In this document: positions 49,105 through 59,686 of the stretch, one piece after another
Layout: every line of letters begins with the position of its first letter
How positions within the stretch are numbered: the first letter of the stretch is position 1
Assembly (NCBI GenBank): GCA_030248135.1
Contig: JASANC010001258.1
Coordinates: 147,252-211,251 of the forward strand
Length of the DNA stretch: 64,000 nucleotides
Direction of reading: 5' to 3'
Source: Theristus sp. LFF4_11
Lineage: Eukaryota; Nematoda; Chromadorea; Monhysterida; Xyalidae
Program-made: the position numbers and the translations under genes
Notes under the pieces: model-generated
Seen by the model: the letters and a program-made list of their open reading frames with translations, nothing else
Told to the model about the DNA's origin: nothing
Database searches by the model: none

Positions 49105-51621
49105 ATGCCTCTTGAAGAAGACGTAAGTTTTCGTCTGAAAAGTCTTGAACATAATGAAAATTGTTCTCCAATATGACAAACTTTCAGACGAAAACAGCTG
49201 AACGGGCGCAGGCTGGTGTTGATGTGTTGAAGAAGATTGCCACGAACATCATTCTCATTGTGCTAGTGACCACATACATTATTGGCGGCGCGCACCTGTT
49301 CGTTGAGATTGAAGGCGATGACACCATAGCGGGAATTGAAGTAATTCGACAGAAAATGCCTGAAAACTCAGTTGTTTGAGAAATGTCCAATCAGATTTTA
49401 AACCGAATATGCATCGGTTCTGACGACGCTTTCTGAGCTAAAAACGCCTTAATTCATAAAAATTGCCAGAGTGGCATGGGGGTACCAAATTTATGCGGTT
49501 TCTAACTATTGACAATTTTTTTAATAAATTTCAAAGGCAGCGAAAAAGCGCGCACTAGAAATCGAGGTGGAACGGGCGAAGCTCGCCGCCGATCTATGGG
49601 ACTACAAGCAGTCAGACAAGTACGACGAAACGGTGGACCGTCTGATCGACGAATACCACGAGAACATCACGGCTGCCATCAGCGACCACAGCTACCCGGG
49701 CAGGCCTGTGGAGGAGGGCGACTCGGCCGCCACCAACGGCTGGTCGGTCGCGAGTGCCGTGCTGTTCACGTTGACGGTTGTCACGACAATCGGTGGGTGA
49801 ACACGCCCGGAACAAAAACAACGAAACATACATATACTCTCATGGCGAAACGTGTCGCGAACAAACTTGCAATGTGTAGATGCGGCTTGAAGTTTTTTCA
49901 ACAAAAAAAACTGAACAAGACTAACTACTCAGAAAGAATAACGTGATTTTTTTAAACTGAAAACAGTCAACTCGAAAATTTGCTTTAAAGAACAAGTAGA
50001 AAGACACTTTAGAAGTTCGCACTACAGTTAACACTCAGTAGACTGTATAGAAAGGCACTGCATCCGCACCATTAGACGCCAGTTTTTTAATTGACTGATT
50101 TGATTAAAAAAAGTATTCTTTCTTTGTACTGCGCACATACAGTAGCCATGCAATCACTTAATAGAACAAAAACAGCGCAGTGTTTTTTAAAAGTGTTTTT
50201 CAGGGTACGGCCACGTGTCGCCTTCCAGTGACATGGGTCAGCTGACCTTGATCGTGTACGCGCTGATTGGCATTCCGTTGATGATGATGTTCTTGGCCAA
50301 CATCGGCGACGCAATGGCTAGATTCTTTCGCTCTGCATACAGTGAGTGATTCGGGCGAACCTTTCTACACTTAGACACGAGTACAAAAACTACCGGGCGT
50401 ATACGTAAATGTTGACACATTTATACTACCGCAGTAAATGTTGACGCTTGACATTGTGCTAAAGTCTTTGCATGAACGAAAAAACAACAAAAAAACGAAC
50501 GACACAGGCCGCGGGTGTTGCCGCTGCTGCAACAACAGACGAGACAAGGCGCACGTCGAGTCGCGGCGACAGCAGGAGCTGAATCTGGCCGGACAGACGC
50601 AGGCGGCGCGAGCGGTTCAGGACTCGAAGAACGACCGACCACGGTCCGCCTGGTCGGACGACTTTGGCGGATTCGACGATGTTCGTTCGTTTTTACACAA
50701 AAACTCTAATGCATTACAGTGTCAGGCGGTTACCAAATAAATGTTGATTCATCCCACTATGAAACCGTTTTTCAGGACGAAGGCAAAGAGGGCGCCGTTG
50801 TGACGCAGGTTACAGAGATGGTGGACGAGGGCTTCGACATGGACGAAGTGAACGTGCCCATTACGTTGGTCCTGTGTGTGATTGCAAGCTACGTCATCAT
50901 TGGAGCGGTGATGTTTTCGGCGTGGAACGAAGACATGTCCTGGATCACGGGCGCTTATTTTAGGTTGTTAATCAAAATAGATTTACTTTTGTTCAGTGGT
51001 TTTATTTATTTTTTGTCAAGCTCACAACACAAATACACATTTCAAAATTTTACAATGTATTTTAGCTTCGTGACCCTGAGTACCATCGGTAAGTAAAGCA
51101 TCGAAACTAAAAAAATAAAACAATTTTATTGTCGTGTGTATTAAAACGGTTAATACCAAGTAAAGGTATATTCAAATGCCTTACATGCTCGTGCAGGCTT
51201 CGGCGACATTGTTCCCGGTTGGAAAGAGCTTGGCACTACCAAGGGCACCATCCAGTTGTTACTCAGCAACGCCTACATTGTGATTGGACTGGCTGTTCTG
51301 AGCATGTCGTTCAATTTGATGATGGAAGAGATGCTGGAGAAATTCAAATGGGCCGGAAAGAAGATCGGTATGTCGTTCTGTTATATGTGTATGTGTGTAC
51401 TGTGGATTTGTCCTGAGGCACGGAGTTCTAGTGACTTGAACCTTACCTCGGTTTCGGTGAACAAAGTCGAAAATCTGAGAATCTGATTGGATCCACAAAC
51501 TGTTGTAAACTTCATGCAATTTTCAGGAATCATTGACGATGAAGCGGATGAAGCGGCCGAATCAGTGGCCGATGCCGCAAACACGAATGACAAAGCTGAT
51601 CTTGTCGATGCAGCGTTCTAG
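49105..51621 (+). CDS. Two-pore-domain K+ channel, paralog 2
   Basis: Nine exons: 49105-49122, 49188-49340, 49537-49792, 50204-50341, 50508-50680, 50776-50963, 51066-51088 (23 bp), 51197-51367, 51527-51621 (404 aa). Filters read TTIGYGH and STIGFGD. M1 is IILIVLVTTYIIGGAHLFVEIE. M4 has LSMSFNLMMEEM, as in paralog 1. The post-M2 cluster RGCCRCCNNRR and the RPRSAW motif are also shared. The C-terminus is acidic (IIDDEADEAAESVAD). Splice phases match paralog 1 except for one extra 102 bp intron (50964-51065) inside the P2 region (AYF/SFV). A second ATG three codons into exon 6's upstream frame is not needed. An AATAAA polyadenylation signal lies at 51656. Confidence 0.92.
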
Positions 51622-52867
51622 TGTGTTATCCGTCGACTGCATACAACTCTCCTGCAATAAAGGATCAATGCGAAAACCAGAATGCAGAAGTTTCAAAACT
51701 TAATGTACCAATACCAATGTCATGAAAACAGTACCCGACTTGGTCTGTAATTAACTTTGTGTGATTTCTGATTAAAAAGACTTCAGAATTTTTAAAAACT
51801 TAAAAATGCTTCTAGGCCGTTTCTGTTTTTTATAAAAAAAACTATTAATTTCAATCGACTTCACAGTTCTGGCAAGTTCGGATGGAGCCGTGGGCATGAC
51901 ATTTTATCAGCAGAAAACCAGTATGAACAAAATGATAATCATACGAGTAAAATAGAAAAAGAAATCTTATATCCGGTAGCATGCTTTTGGAAAACAGGCA
52001 CTGTTAAAATATAATAGTGACAATGTGACTTTAACAACAGACAAAAAAAGGAAATGTAAAGTGACAGATTTAAAATTTCAACGTTATCACAATTACAGAT
52101 AAAGAGGAAAACCGAAGCCGAAATCGTGAAGACACGTGCAATCAAAACAGAATCAACCCAAACATTTGGACAATTTTAATTGTAGATATTTTGAAACGTT
52201 TTACGAATAGAAATAAAATGTCGTGACTAGCTGCCCAAATGGTTTGTACCCCTGTGAAACATCGCACAATGTGTTTAAAAAATATGTCAACCAATTTCAA
52301 GAAAAATCAACAAGAAGTGCAGAACACACCACTTCCACTGCAACCGGTAATGAAAAATTATTTCTGACGAGCCCGGTTCCCATGATGAAACCTGATTATG
52401 ATTTCACAGAACAACCATACTAACTAACTAACTACATTGATCGCTACTTAGAACCCTAAAAAGCATTGCAGAAAACTAACAATAACATGAAGTGTGTACG
52501 TACACAAAATTCAAACGCATTGGAATTATCCAGATTTGTACAAAAGAAAACAAAGACTAACGCAAATATTTGTCATGCAACACAACAAAAAAGTTTTTAA
52601 TCACAGACATTTTCAATATGACCACAAGAAAAGTATAAATAAGAAGATTTAATCGCAGAGAGTATAACAGAGCAACAAATACAAGAACTTGCCAAAGTCA
52701 AATGCGTTTACCTGAGCACGTGACAATGGAAATTACACCGCCGATAAACAGTACATATTACATGTGACTGAAAACGCCATCAGTAAAATTGCGCGAACAC
52801 AAAATTTTACCGCAATTATTATGTACATTTTTGGTATTTTAGACTGCCATGAACAAACACACACAAC
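51622..52867. other. Convergent intergenic region
   Basis: 1.2 kb, AT-rich, between the stop of K+ channel paralog 2 (+) and that of the unknown protein (-). It contains both 3' UTRs. No coding exon seen. Confidence 0.55.
51656..51661 (+). promoter_or_regulatory. Polyadenylation signal of K+ channel paralog 2
   Basis: AATAAA 35 bp after the stop codon, the normal distance for a short 3' UTR. Confidence 0.6.
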
Positions 52868-55800
52868 TCAAAATCCATGCGGCATCGTCGGCAAGCCCGC
52901 GTGATGACCGGCGGCAGCAGCAGCGGCAGCAACGTTCGCAGCCAGCTGCTGTTGCGCGTAGTGACGTGCGCCGCCCGGCGCCGCTTGCGCGCTCGCCGCT
53001 CCATTCTGCAACGCCACCGCCGTCGCTGCATCCAACAGTCGACCGTAACCGTAGCCGGCCGCCGCGGCCGCTCGCGCTAAACTGTCGGCTGCAGCGGCGG
53101 CCGATTGCGGCGCTTGGTGAGTGGTGACCACTCGCTGCTGTTGTTGAGCGGATGCGAGCTGTGTTGCGTGTTGATGTTGCGGCTGGTGACCGGCGACACG
53201 AGCGACCGCTGCCGCGTACGCCGGCGACATCTGAGCGACGCTGACGCCGACGGTTGGCGGAGGCGGCGCCACAGTGCCGTTCGTTTGGTGCAGCAGTTGT
53301 TGGAATGGATTAGGGGCGGCCTGTGTGTGATGAGCGCGAGACTGAGCGGCAGAGGCGCCGCCGCGCTGCGACGCCACCGCAGTTAAGCCGGCGTGCTGCA
53401 GCAGAGCCGCCTGATGAGCGGGCGTCTCAGCCTGCTGCTGCTGTGCGCTGATGGCCGCCAGCTCCATGGCGCGCGCCAGTGACGCGCGACGCTGCTGATT
53501 CAGTTGCTGTTCTTGGTGTTGACGTTTCTGTTGTTGTTGTTGTTGTTGCTGCAGCAAGAGCGCATACTCTTGGTGTTTGTGGTGTTGTAGTTCCTCCTGC
53601 GAAGCGACGATGCGCGGTGCAACGGCACTCGGCGGCTGTTGTTGCGCACGATCGAGCGCAGAATTACGAACACTGTTCACAGTGAGCGTCGGCGCCACTG
53701 TGCTGAGTGGTGGTCGCGCGGTGTTGAGCACGCCAGAGAGCATTGGTGCCAGCCGGTCGTTGCCAGCGGCAGACGTCGTCGTCACCGGCGCTGCCGCCGT
53801 GCCATTCGGTACCGGCGTGCCGCTGCTCGCGGCCGTCAGATTCTTCTGCACCTCGATGTAGTCCATCTCGACGCGACCCTTGATGTGCGTGATGAGCGCC
53901 GCGAGGCCGGAGTGCAGTTGCGACATGACGCGGATCTCGGCGCGGTAGCCGTCGAGCACGCGTGACATGTTCAACGCTTTCACCGACCAATAGAACCGAT
54001 AGACGTCGTTGAAGCGAACGACCTCGTCCTGACAGCCGAACAATTGACAGCCGTATTCGTATTTGCACTGCAGCGCGTTCACCATGTTGAAGATCCACGC
54101 CTCCAGTAAGGTCATTTTATGCGAAACCATCGTGAAGCGGCGCATCAGATGCGACGGAATGTTCGGCGGGAACTTCGACAGCAGTCGCATTTGCACCATG
54201 TGAACGGCGACGAAGCGGTCGGTGCCTCGGTAGACGCACGGAATGCGCACGCCGTCAATCATCGCCCAGTCCCATTTGTGTAGACGCACCTGAAATATTT
54301 CGCGCATTATTACAATTTCAGCGAATCTGCTGTCATGAGTAGCTTGCTTTGATACAGACGGTTAATTACAAGTCACATGGATCATACATTGTGAGAGATG
54401 CACGAAAAGCCATTTTCATGCCTGTTCCTGGTAGGTAACCAAACCGGCCAAAGGTAGGTGAAATTACTGAATGAATGAAAGATGAACGATTTGTCCGACT
54501 GGCCGCTTAAAATTTGGGGTATATAGTGGCAAATGATGCCTGTTCTGAACGGCCAACATACCTAGGCCTCGGAACAAGCACAAAAACAGGCTGACGTGCA
54601 TGTCTGTACGGATGGACAAACCTGGAATTCACTGCCGTGCGGCATGCCGGAGATCTCTTGCAGCACTCGTTGACTGACGGTCTGCAACGGTTGATTGCCG
54701 CTGTCCGCAGAGGAGACGCTCGGCTGCGGCACGGAGCCGTCGCGTGCCGCCGGCGACGGACTGGTGAGCAGAGTGACGGTGTTGTTCGCGGGAGACGTCT
54801 GCAGGGGCATGTGCATGGTGCCGGCCAAGGACGTCGCCATCGACATGCGACTGTAGGCCGGAGTGCCCGAGGTGAGTCCGCAGGCGCCGCCTGCCGCTGC
54901 GTGCTGGCCGCCGCCGATCGTCGGTCGACTGCCCAACGAAGTGCATGTCGCCTGCGACACTGGCAGTGCGGGCATCAACGGCTGCGGACGGACGTTCACT
55001 GAAACGCAATGCTCCTTTGCAGGGGTCCTGTTCGAGAACGAAAGCGGCATTCATCAAGCAGTATTTAGTGACGCCCACCTTTGTTAAAACATAGACACGC
55101 AGTCACTAAGTAGTAGTGACTGCGTGTCTATGTTTTAACAAGGGTGGGCGTCACTAAATACTGCTTCATGAATGCCGCTCAAGAACCCGACGAGCCCAAC
55201 AAACCACCCACTCCGTGCCAGACGTGCAAGTTCGAATGCGGCTTGCTCACTGTCTTCAGCGTGACGAGTAAACATGGATATATCGGAGGGCGGATGCAGA
55301 GACGTTAGCGCACGCATTGCATTGAGCGGTTCGCCTGAAAATCACAATTACTGTGCTATAAAACAACATTTTATGCAACGAAACGGTTATTGCATAAATG
55401 TTAAATTTCGTACTCTCGTTATCGACGTTGCTTGCCGCTTCTGACAGCATCATTTGCGATTTATTCGAGTTTATGGCGCCTGATACTCCATGATGCAGTG
55501 TTGTGGAAGCTGACGAACTTGGCGCCAGCGGCAGCACAGCACCGTTGCTCGTTGGCAATTGCATTCCGAGAGCACTGGTCAATGGTGGACGGCTGGAGCC
55601 TGCAATGCATATGACCATCGTCTGCAGAAGCGAACGACAATTCGGACCAAATTGATTGCATCCGTTCGGTTGTGCCTTGTGGTTTAAGGCCCGTTTGTAC
55701 CTGATGTATGCACAGACGGCACGGCACGGCACGGCACGTCACGGCACGTCACTTTAGGTCTCGTGTTATTGCATACTGCCGTTCATACAGACGTTTGCAT

Positions 55801-56090
55801 GAACGGCACGTCACGTCACTTTAGGTCTCGTGTTATTGCATACTACCGTTCCTACCTGACGTACGTCTGTATACGTCATTTATAAACGGGGCCTTTAAAG
55901 CATCAGTAAACCAACGTTGCGCAGACGCTTCAGCGGCCGAGGCGACTGCCGTTTCAGAGGCCGACCGATGACTGTGTTCGCCGACCAGTGACAACTTTCG
56001 TTGCATCGGCGTGCCGGCCGGATCACTGGCAGGTCGCGATGAGACGGAGCTGGTGCGCTGGTGGATCACGTGCGCCTCCGCTGGTGACAT
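52868..56090 (-). CDS. Unidentified Gln/Ala-rich protein with one compact domain
   Basis: Five-exon minus-strand model: 56090-55916, 55599-55414, 55334-55212, 54998-54622, 54289-52868 (at least 760 aa; phases closed). More 5' exons are possible, because an acceptor precedes the first ATG used. Residues 1-about 285 are Ser/Thr/Pro-rich and disordered-looking. The start of the last exon encodes an about 150-residue dense domain (KWDWAMIDGVRIPCVYRG, then RFYWSVKALNM) rich in Trp, Tyr, Cys and conserved-looking hydrophobics. The remaining about 310 residues are Gln- and Ala-rich, with runs up to 8 Gln and many His, ending in PTMPHGF. Such composition suits a transcriptional co-regulator, but I do not recognise the domain and give no function. 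Introns 1 and 3 contain a MITE and a perfect palindrome. Confidence 0.7.
53527..53552 (-). repeat. CAG/CAA polyglutamine tract
   Basis: (TTG)n on the plus strand, coding for eight consecutive Gln in the unidentified protein; more short Gln runs lie on both sides. Confidence 0.85.
55043..55179. mobile_element. Near-perfect 137 bp palindrome, GCAGTATTTAGTGAC family, copy 2
   Basis: The arms (about 65 bp each) are almost identical inverted copies meeting at about 55111, with one visible mismatch (ATTCATCAAGC versus ATTCATGAAGC). It lies wholly within an intron (55211-54999) of the unidentified gene. The outer part matches the element at 13288-13373. Confidence 0.9.
55688..55893. mobile_element. 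GGCCCGTTT MITE with TTTAA duplication
   Basis: Ends GGCCCGTTT and AAACGGGGCC, flanked by TTTAA at 55683-55687 and 55894-55898. The interior has GGCACG/CACGTCACG repeats. It lies in intron 1 of the unidentified gene. The related end TTAA-GGCCCGTTTA occurs at 56318-56331. Confidence 0.75.
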
Positions 56091-56184
56091 TGTCGCCGGC
56101 GTTGCTGCAACCAGGCACAGTGTGTGCACAATTACACACACACACGAAGTTGAATCACTGTTTGACGTTTTTGCAGTCTAACTC

Positions 56185-56321
56185 TACAACATATGTATCC
56201 AACTGGCTGATTGCTTGGTGGTCACGTGTTGCATGGATTCTATGCAAACAAAAACGCCGCCTCCGCAGCAATTCACGCACAGAATCAGCCAATCAGCTAG
56301 TTGGATATGTTATCGAGTTAA
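56185..56321. mobile_element. Degenerate CAATCAGC foldback element, copy 4
   Basis: Arms CAACTGGCTGATTGCTTGGT and CCAATCAGCTAGTTGGATAT with a GTCACGTG inner motif. Upstream of the unidentified minus-strand gene. Confidence 0.6.
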
Positions 56322-56431
56322 GGCCCGTTTAGCCGTCCGTATTTGCATCCGGCACGACACGTCACGTCACGTCAAACCTCGTTTATGCTGCAAAAAAGAG
56401 CAATCCGGCACGTCACGGCACGTCACGTCTT

Positions 56432-56645
56432 GTTTTAGAACTCGCGCTCGTTTATGCCCCTGTACGGCGACGTACGTCGACGTTCAGACAGATACGGACG
56501 CATAAACGATGACGTGACGTGCCGTGACGTGCCGGATGGTTTTAGAACACGCGCTCGTTTATGCCCCCGTACGGCGACGTGCGTCGACGTTCAGACAGAT
56601 ACGGACGCATAAACGATGACGTGACGTGCCGTGACGTGCCGGATG
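56432..56645. repeat. Two tandem 107 bp repeats, each a hairpin
   Basis: GTTTTAGAAC starts copies at 56432 and 56539; a third partial start is at 56646 (period exactly 107). Each unit contains CGTTTATGC and its inverse GCATAAACG around an ACGTACGTCGACGT core, followed by GTGACGTGCCGTGACGTGCC. The repeats probably arose inside a GGCCCGTTT element that starts at 56322. Confidence 0.85.
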
Positions 56646-56812
56646 GTTTTAGGTTCTCCTCTAAAAAGCCGTGCGTCAAAGTTCGACTTTATCAATTTTG
56701 TTTACTTGTGTTGTTCTTCTGTGTGGAGGCTGAAAATGGTTTGCACAAAGTGTATGCATCACGACCACCAAGGACCAAGCAACTAGCCGATTCCCTGGCT
56801 ATTCACAACAAA

Positions 56813-57847
56813 ATTATCTAAAAATGCGGGAGACGCATATAAAAGGAGGAATATGGCCTTGTGTAAGCAGTGAAAGACTTGGCTCGACAACGCTTTTCAA
56901 GTCTCTAATGTGGTACACACGGATACAAGTACATAAGAGCCATATTTTTGCGCCGTTTATTTATGATTTCGGTTGCACATGGCAACCCTCGTACTTTGTA
57001 TTGTAGACAAATGAAACTTTGACATTTGCGGATTTCGGGCAGTTAGCGACCACTAAAACTACTAAAATAACAATCAGACTTTAGCTCGCTGACACTGGTT
57101 TGTCCAGGACAAATTGTACCGCAGAAGCATTGCGGAACGCAAGGTCTCCTGTGGCAAAGGCAATGACTCACGGGACAGACGGTTTATCTTGCCACACTAG
57201 TTGAAGTTGACACCGGTAAAAAAGGTGAAAATCAATGGAAGACAACTCCTTTTTGTCACTGGTGCTGGTGTGTACACAGCGGTGCGTACGTTAACAACAA
57301 CGAAAAAGCTACATGCAACAATGTTTTGCAATCTCTGATTTTTCTGTTTTTGCACAGAATTTGCAGAATTTCGCACATGGCGTGATTTTAGATTAAATCG
57401 AAGAGAACAATTATAAAATAACTTCAAAGTTTTACGCTTTTCAGCAAAACGAAAACGAAAACGAAAGTTTCGGATTCGCTGCCCTCCGGGGATATAGCGA
57501 CCGCAGGCCACCGAAACCGAAATCGGGCTAAGATCACTGGTGCCCCCCAAGACAGAGCGGGGCTTAGAGGCTGTCCCCCTCACATGGCGAGGATATTGGT
57601 TCCACAGGATGGTGAGCCGTCCATTCCCCAATCCCACCGCAGTTTGGTACCTTCGGGTTTCCGGAATCGGTGGGGGGCGTGCTTAAAAACAAACAAACAA
57701 ACGCGGCGCAAAAATATGACTCTTATGTACTTGTATCCGTGTGTACCACATTAGAGACTTGAAAAGCGTTGTCGAGCCAAGTCTTTCACTGCTTACACAA
57801 GGCCATATTCCTCCTTTTATATGCGTCTCCCGCATTTTTAGATAATA
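56813..57847. mobile_element. 1.03 kb element with 149 bp inverted repeats
   Basis: The arms 56813-56962 and 57699-57847 are inverted copies with very few mismatches (outer ATTATCTAAAAATGCGGG, inner ATATTTTTGCGCCG). The interior (56963-57698) includes a GC-rich 200 bp block (57475-57680) very unlike its surroundings. No transposase is visible. Confidence 0.88.
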
Positions 57848-57902
57848 TTCTGACTTTTACATAAGCCCCGAAGGTCGGACCAAAATCACAGTTCGACTCA
57901 GG

Positions 57903-58200
57903 TTTTTCATTTTTCGTTTTTTAGGCCGATTTCGCATGTGCTATTTCTACCGCCGATTCGCCCAAAATCGTCACGATTCAGTACCTAGAATTGCTCACGC
58001 AAGAAAACTGACCCAAAAGACGTGATTGGCTCAATGAATTACCATGGAAAACACCGTTTTCTTGTTTTTCATTTCTGGACCGTTTTCGCCGATTTCCACG
58101 GCCGATTCGCCCGAAATCGTCACGATTCGGTATCTAGAGTTGCTCACATAAGAAAACTAACCCAGAATCCGTGATCAGCGCATTGAATTACTATTGTGAA
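57903..58200. repeat. Diverged tandem duplication, period about 149 bp
   Basis: CCGATTCGCCC, ATCGTCACGATTC, TTGCTCAC, AAGAAAACT and CATTGAATTAC/CAATGAATTAC recur in the same order about 149 bp apart (for example 57953 and 58102). Confidence 0.8.
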
Positions 58201-58501
58201 GCAACGCCCGACCCCACTGCCACTGGGGTGGTTGCTTTTACATCAACTGCCCGAGGCAGCGGTTTCGGACGTTGAGTCAACGTACCAAACTGTAGACCAT
58301 CTGCCACATGGCCTGACAGGGCACTCACATGTTGACCGAACGGCGGAACAACTCTCACTTGTTCTGACCGGGTTGTACATTGAGTTTTCAGACTGGAGAC
58401 AATTGACTTGGATGAAGTCATCGCTGCGCGAATGTCGCACACAAGACAACGGTTATAGGCGAACCGTTCACCGGCACTGGTACCAATAGGGGCCCAGCGA
58501 G

Positions 58502-58838
58502 TGAGTCGCCTATATCGCCTAGACGCCTTGTCGCCTAGACGCCTTGAATCGCCTGGACGCCTATACGCCTTAATAGTAGGCGGTAGACGGCTTCGGCCGA
58601 ACAAGTCGCATACTTGTGCATTTTATTGGTCAAGGCGATGAAGAAGTGAAGTGTAGAATAATGTGAGCACACAAAGGAAGACACTGATAAAAGACACACA
58701 TCACGTATCAACCAATGTGCAAAGAATAGATGAATTTGTATAAAAGAATAGATAAAGGTAGAGATTGGTGAAGATAAAAGAGTAGTTTAGCGTTGAAACG
58801 TTGGAAGCGGTTGACACGGTCGTTGTATGGACCTGACA
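58502..58838 (-). repeat. Probable 3' LTR of a retroelement
   Basis: On the minus strand a polypurine run (AAAGGGGGGGG, 58853-58843) is followed by GTTGTCAGGTCC. TGTCAG-type starts after a polypurine tract mark the 3' LTR of Ty3-like elements. An AATAAAA signal lies at about 58626-58620. The distal part has GGCGTCTAGGCGA repeats (58505-58575), ending about ...GACTCA at 58502 (TG...CA ends). The matching 5' LTR would lie beyond the window, so this is a hypothesis. Confidence 0.5.
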
Positions 58839-58840
58839 AC

Positions 58841-58853
58841 TACCCCCCCCTTT
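58841..58853 (-). other. Candidate polypurine tract
   Basis: Minus-strand AAAGGGGGGGGTA immediately before the putative LTR start. It would prime plus-strand DNA synthesis if the element is an LTR retroelement. Confidence 0.5.
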
Positions 58854-59686
58854 AAAAAGGCCTCTTCCACGAGGCCACAAATGTGGGACGTGAAAGAGTA
58901 ACGTTTATGAAACGCTACACTATTGTGTATTGTTACAATTGATGGTGATTGTTGTTGAAAAGATGTGGTGTGAAAAACGTGAATAAAAAAGAGTGGAGAA
59001 AACTGTGGATTTTGTTGGTAATTACAACTGTTTGTTAAGGGCGAATACAACAGTGCAGTCGCCTATGACTTTTAACAAGCACGAATGCTTCAAAATACAC
59101 AGACTTAAGGATCTGTGTTTGAGAAAACGTGTAAGTAAAAAAATGAAAACAAACACTTCCGGCAAAACAACAAACTAGTAGAAACACAAACAAAAATAGA
59201 TCACAATGGTGATCGGGGCCACATGCGACAGTGCGTGTGGTTGTTCCCCTCAATGTTACCACATCGAAAGTGTGAGTGAGAAAATAACAAGGTTATTTTA
59301 TTAGAGTGTTTTACAAACACGAAAAACAACAAATCACTAAAAATCACGAAGAAAAAAAACTGTTGGAATCGAAGTTGGGTTAGTGTTGTGGCAAAGCATT
59401 AAAATACCTTTACCAGCCCTCTAAAGGGACTCAAAAGCAGCACACAAGCGTGGCACAAGGTAACAAAACTGTTACAACAACAGTCAACAGACAACGTCTG
59501 TGACAAAAGGCAGAAGGCATTAGACGGCTAAGATGGCACGTGAACACAGCAAGCAACGCCTGCTCAAAAACAAAAACGGAAAAACAACGTTTTTCACCAG
59601 AGTGTCCAGTGTCCAGCCGGGCAACGACGCTGTCGTTGTCCATCAAATGGCGGTGGTGCCATCCAAACGGTTGTCGTCTTCGACAA
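58854..59686. other. Non-coding gap between giant ORF and candidate polypurine tract
   Basis: About 830 bp with no long frame, as in the untranslated trailer of some retroelements. AT-rich in 59270-59400. Nothing else recognised. Confidence 0.5.

Noticed and set aside
58191..58604. 137-codon minus-strand frame ending near the tandem repeats
   Set aside because: It overlaps the putative LTR end repeats, has no family resemblance and its composition follows a local GC-rich patch.
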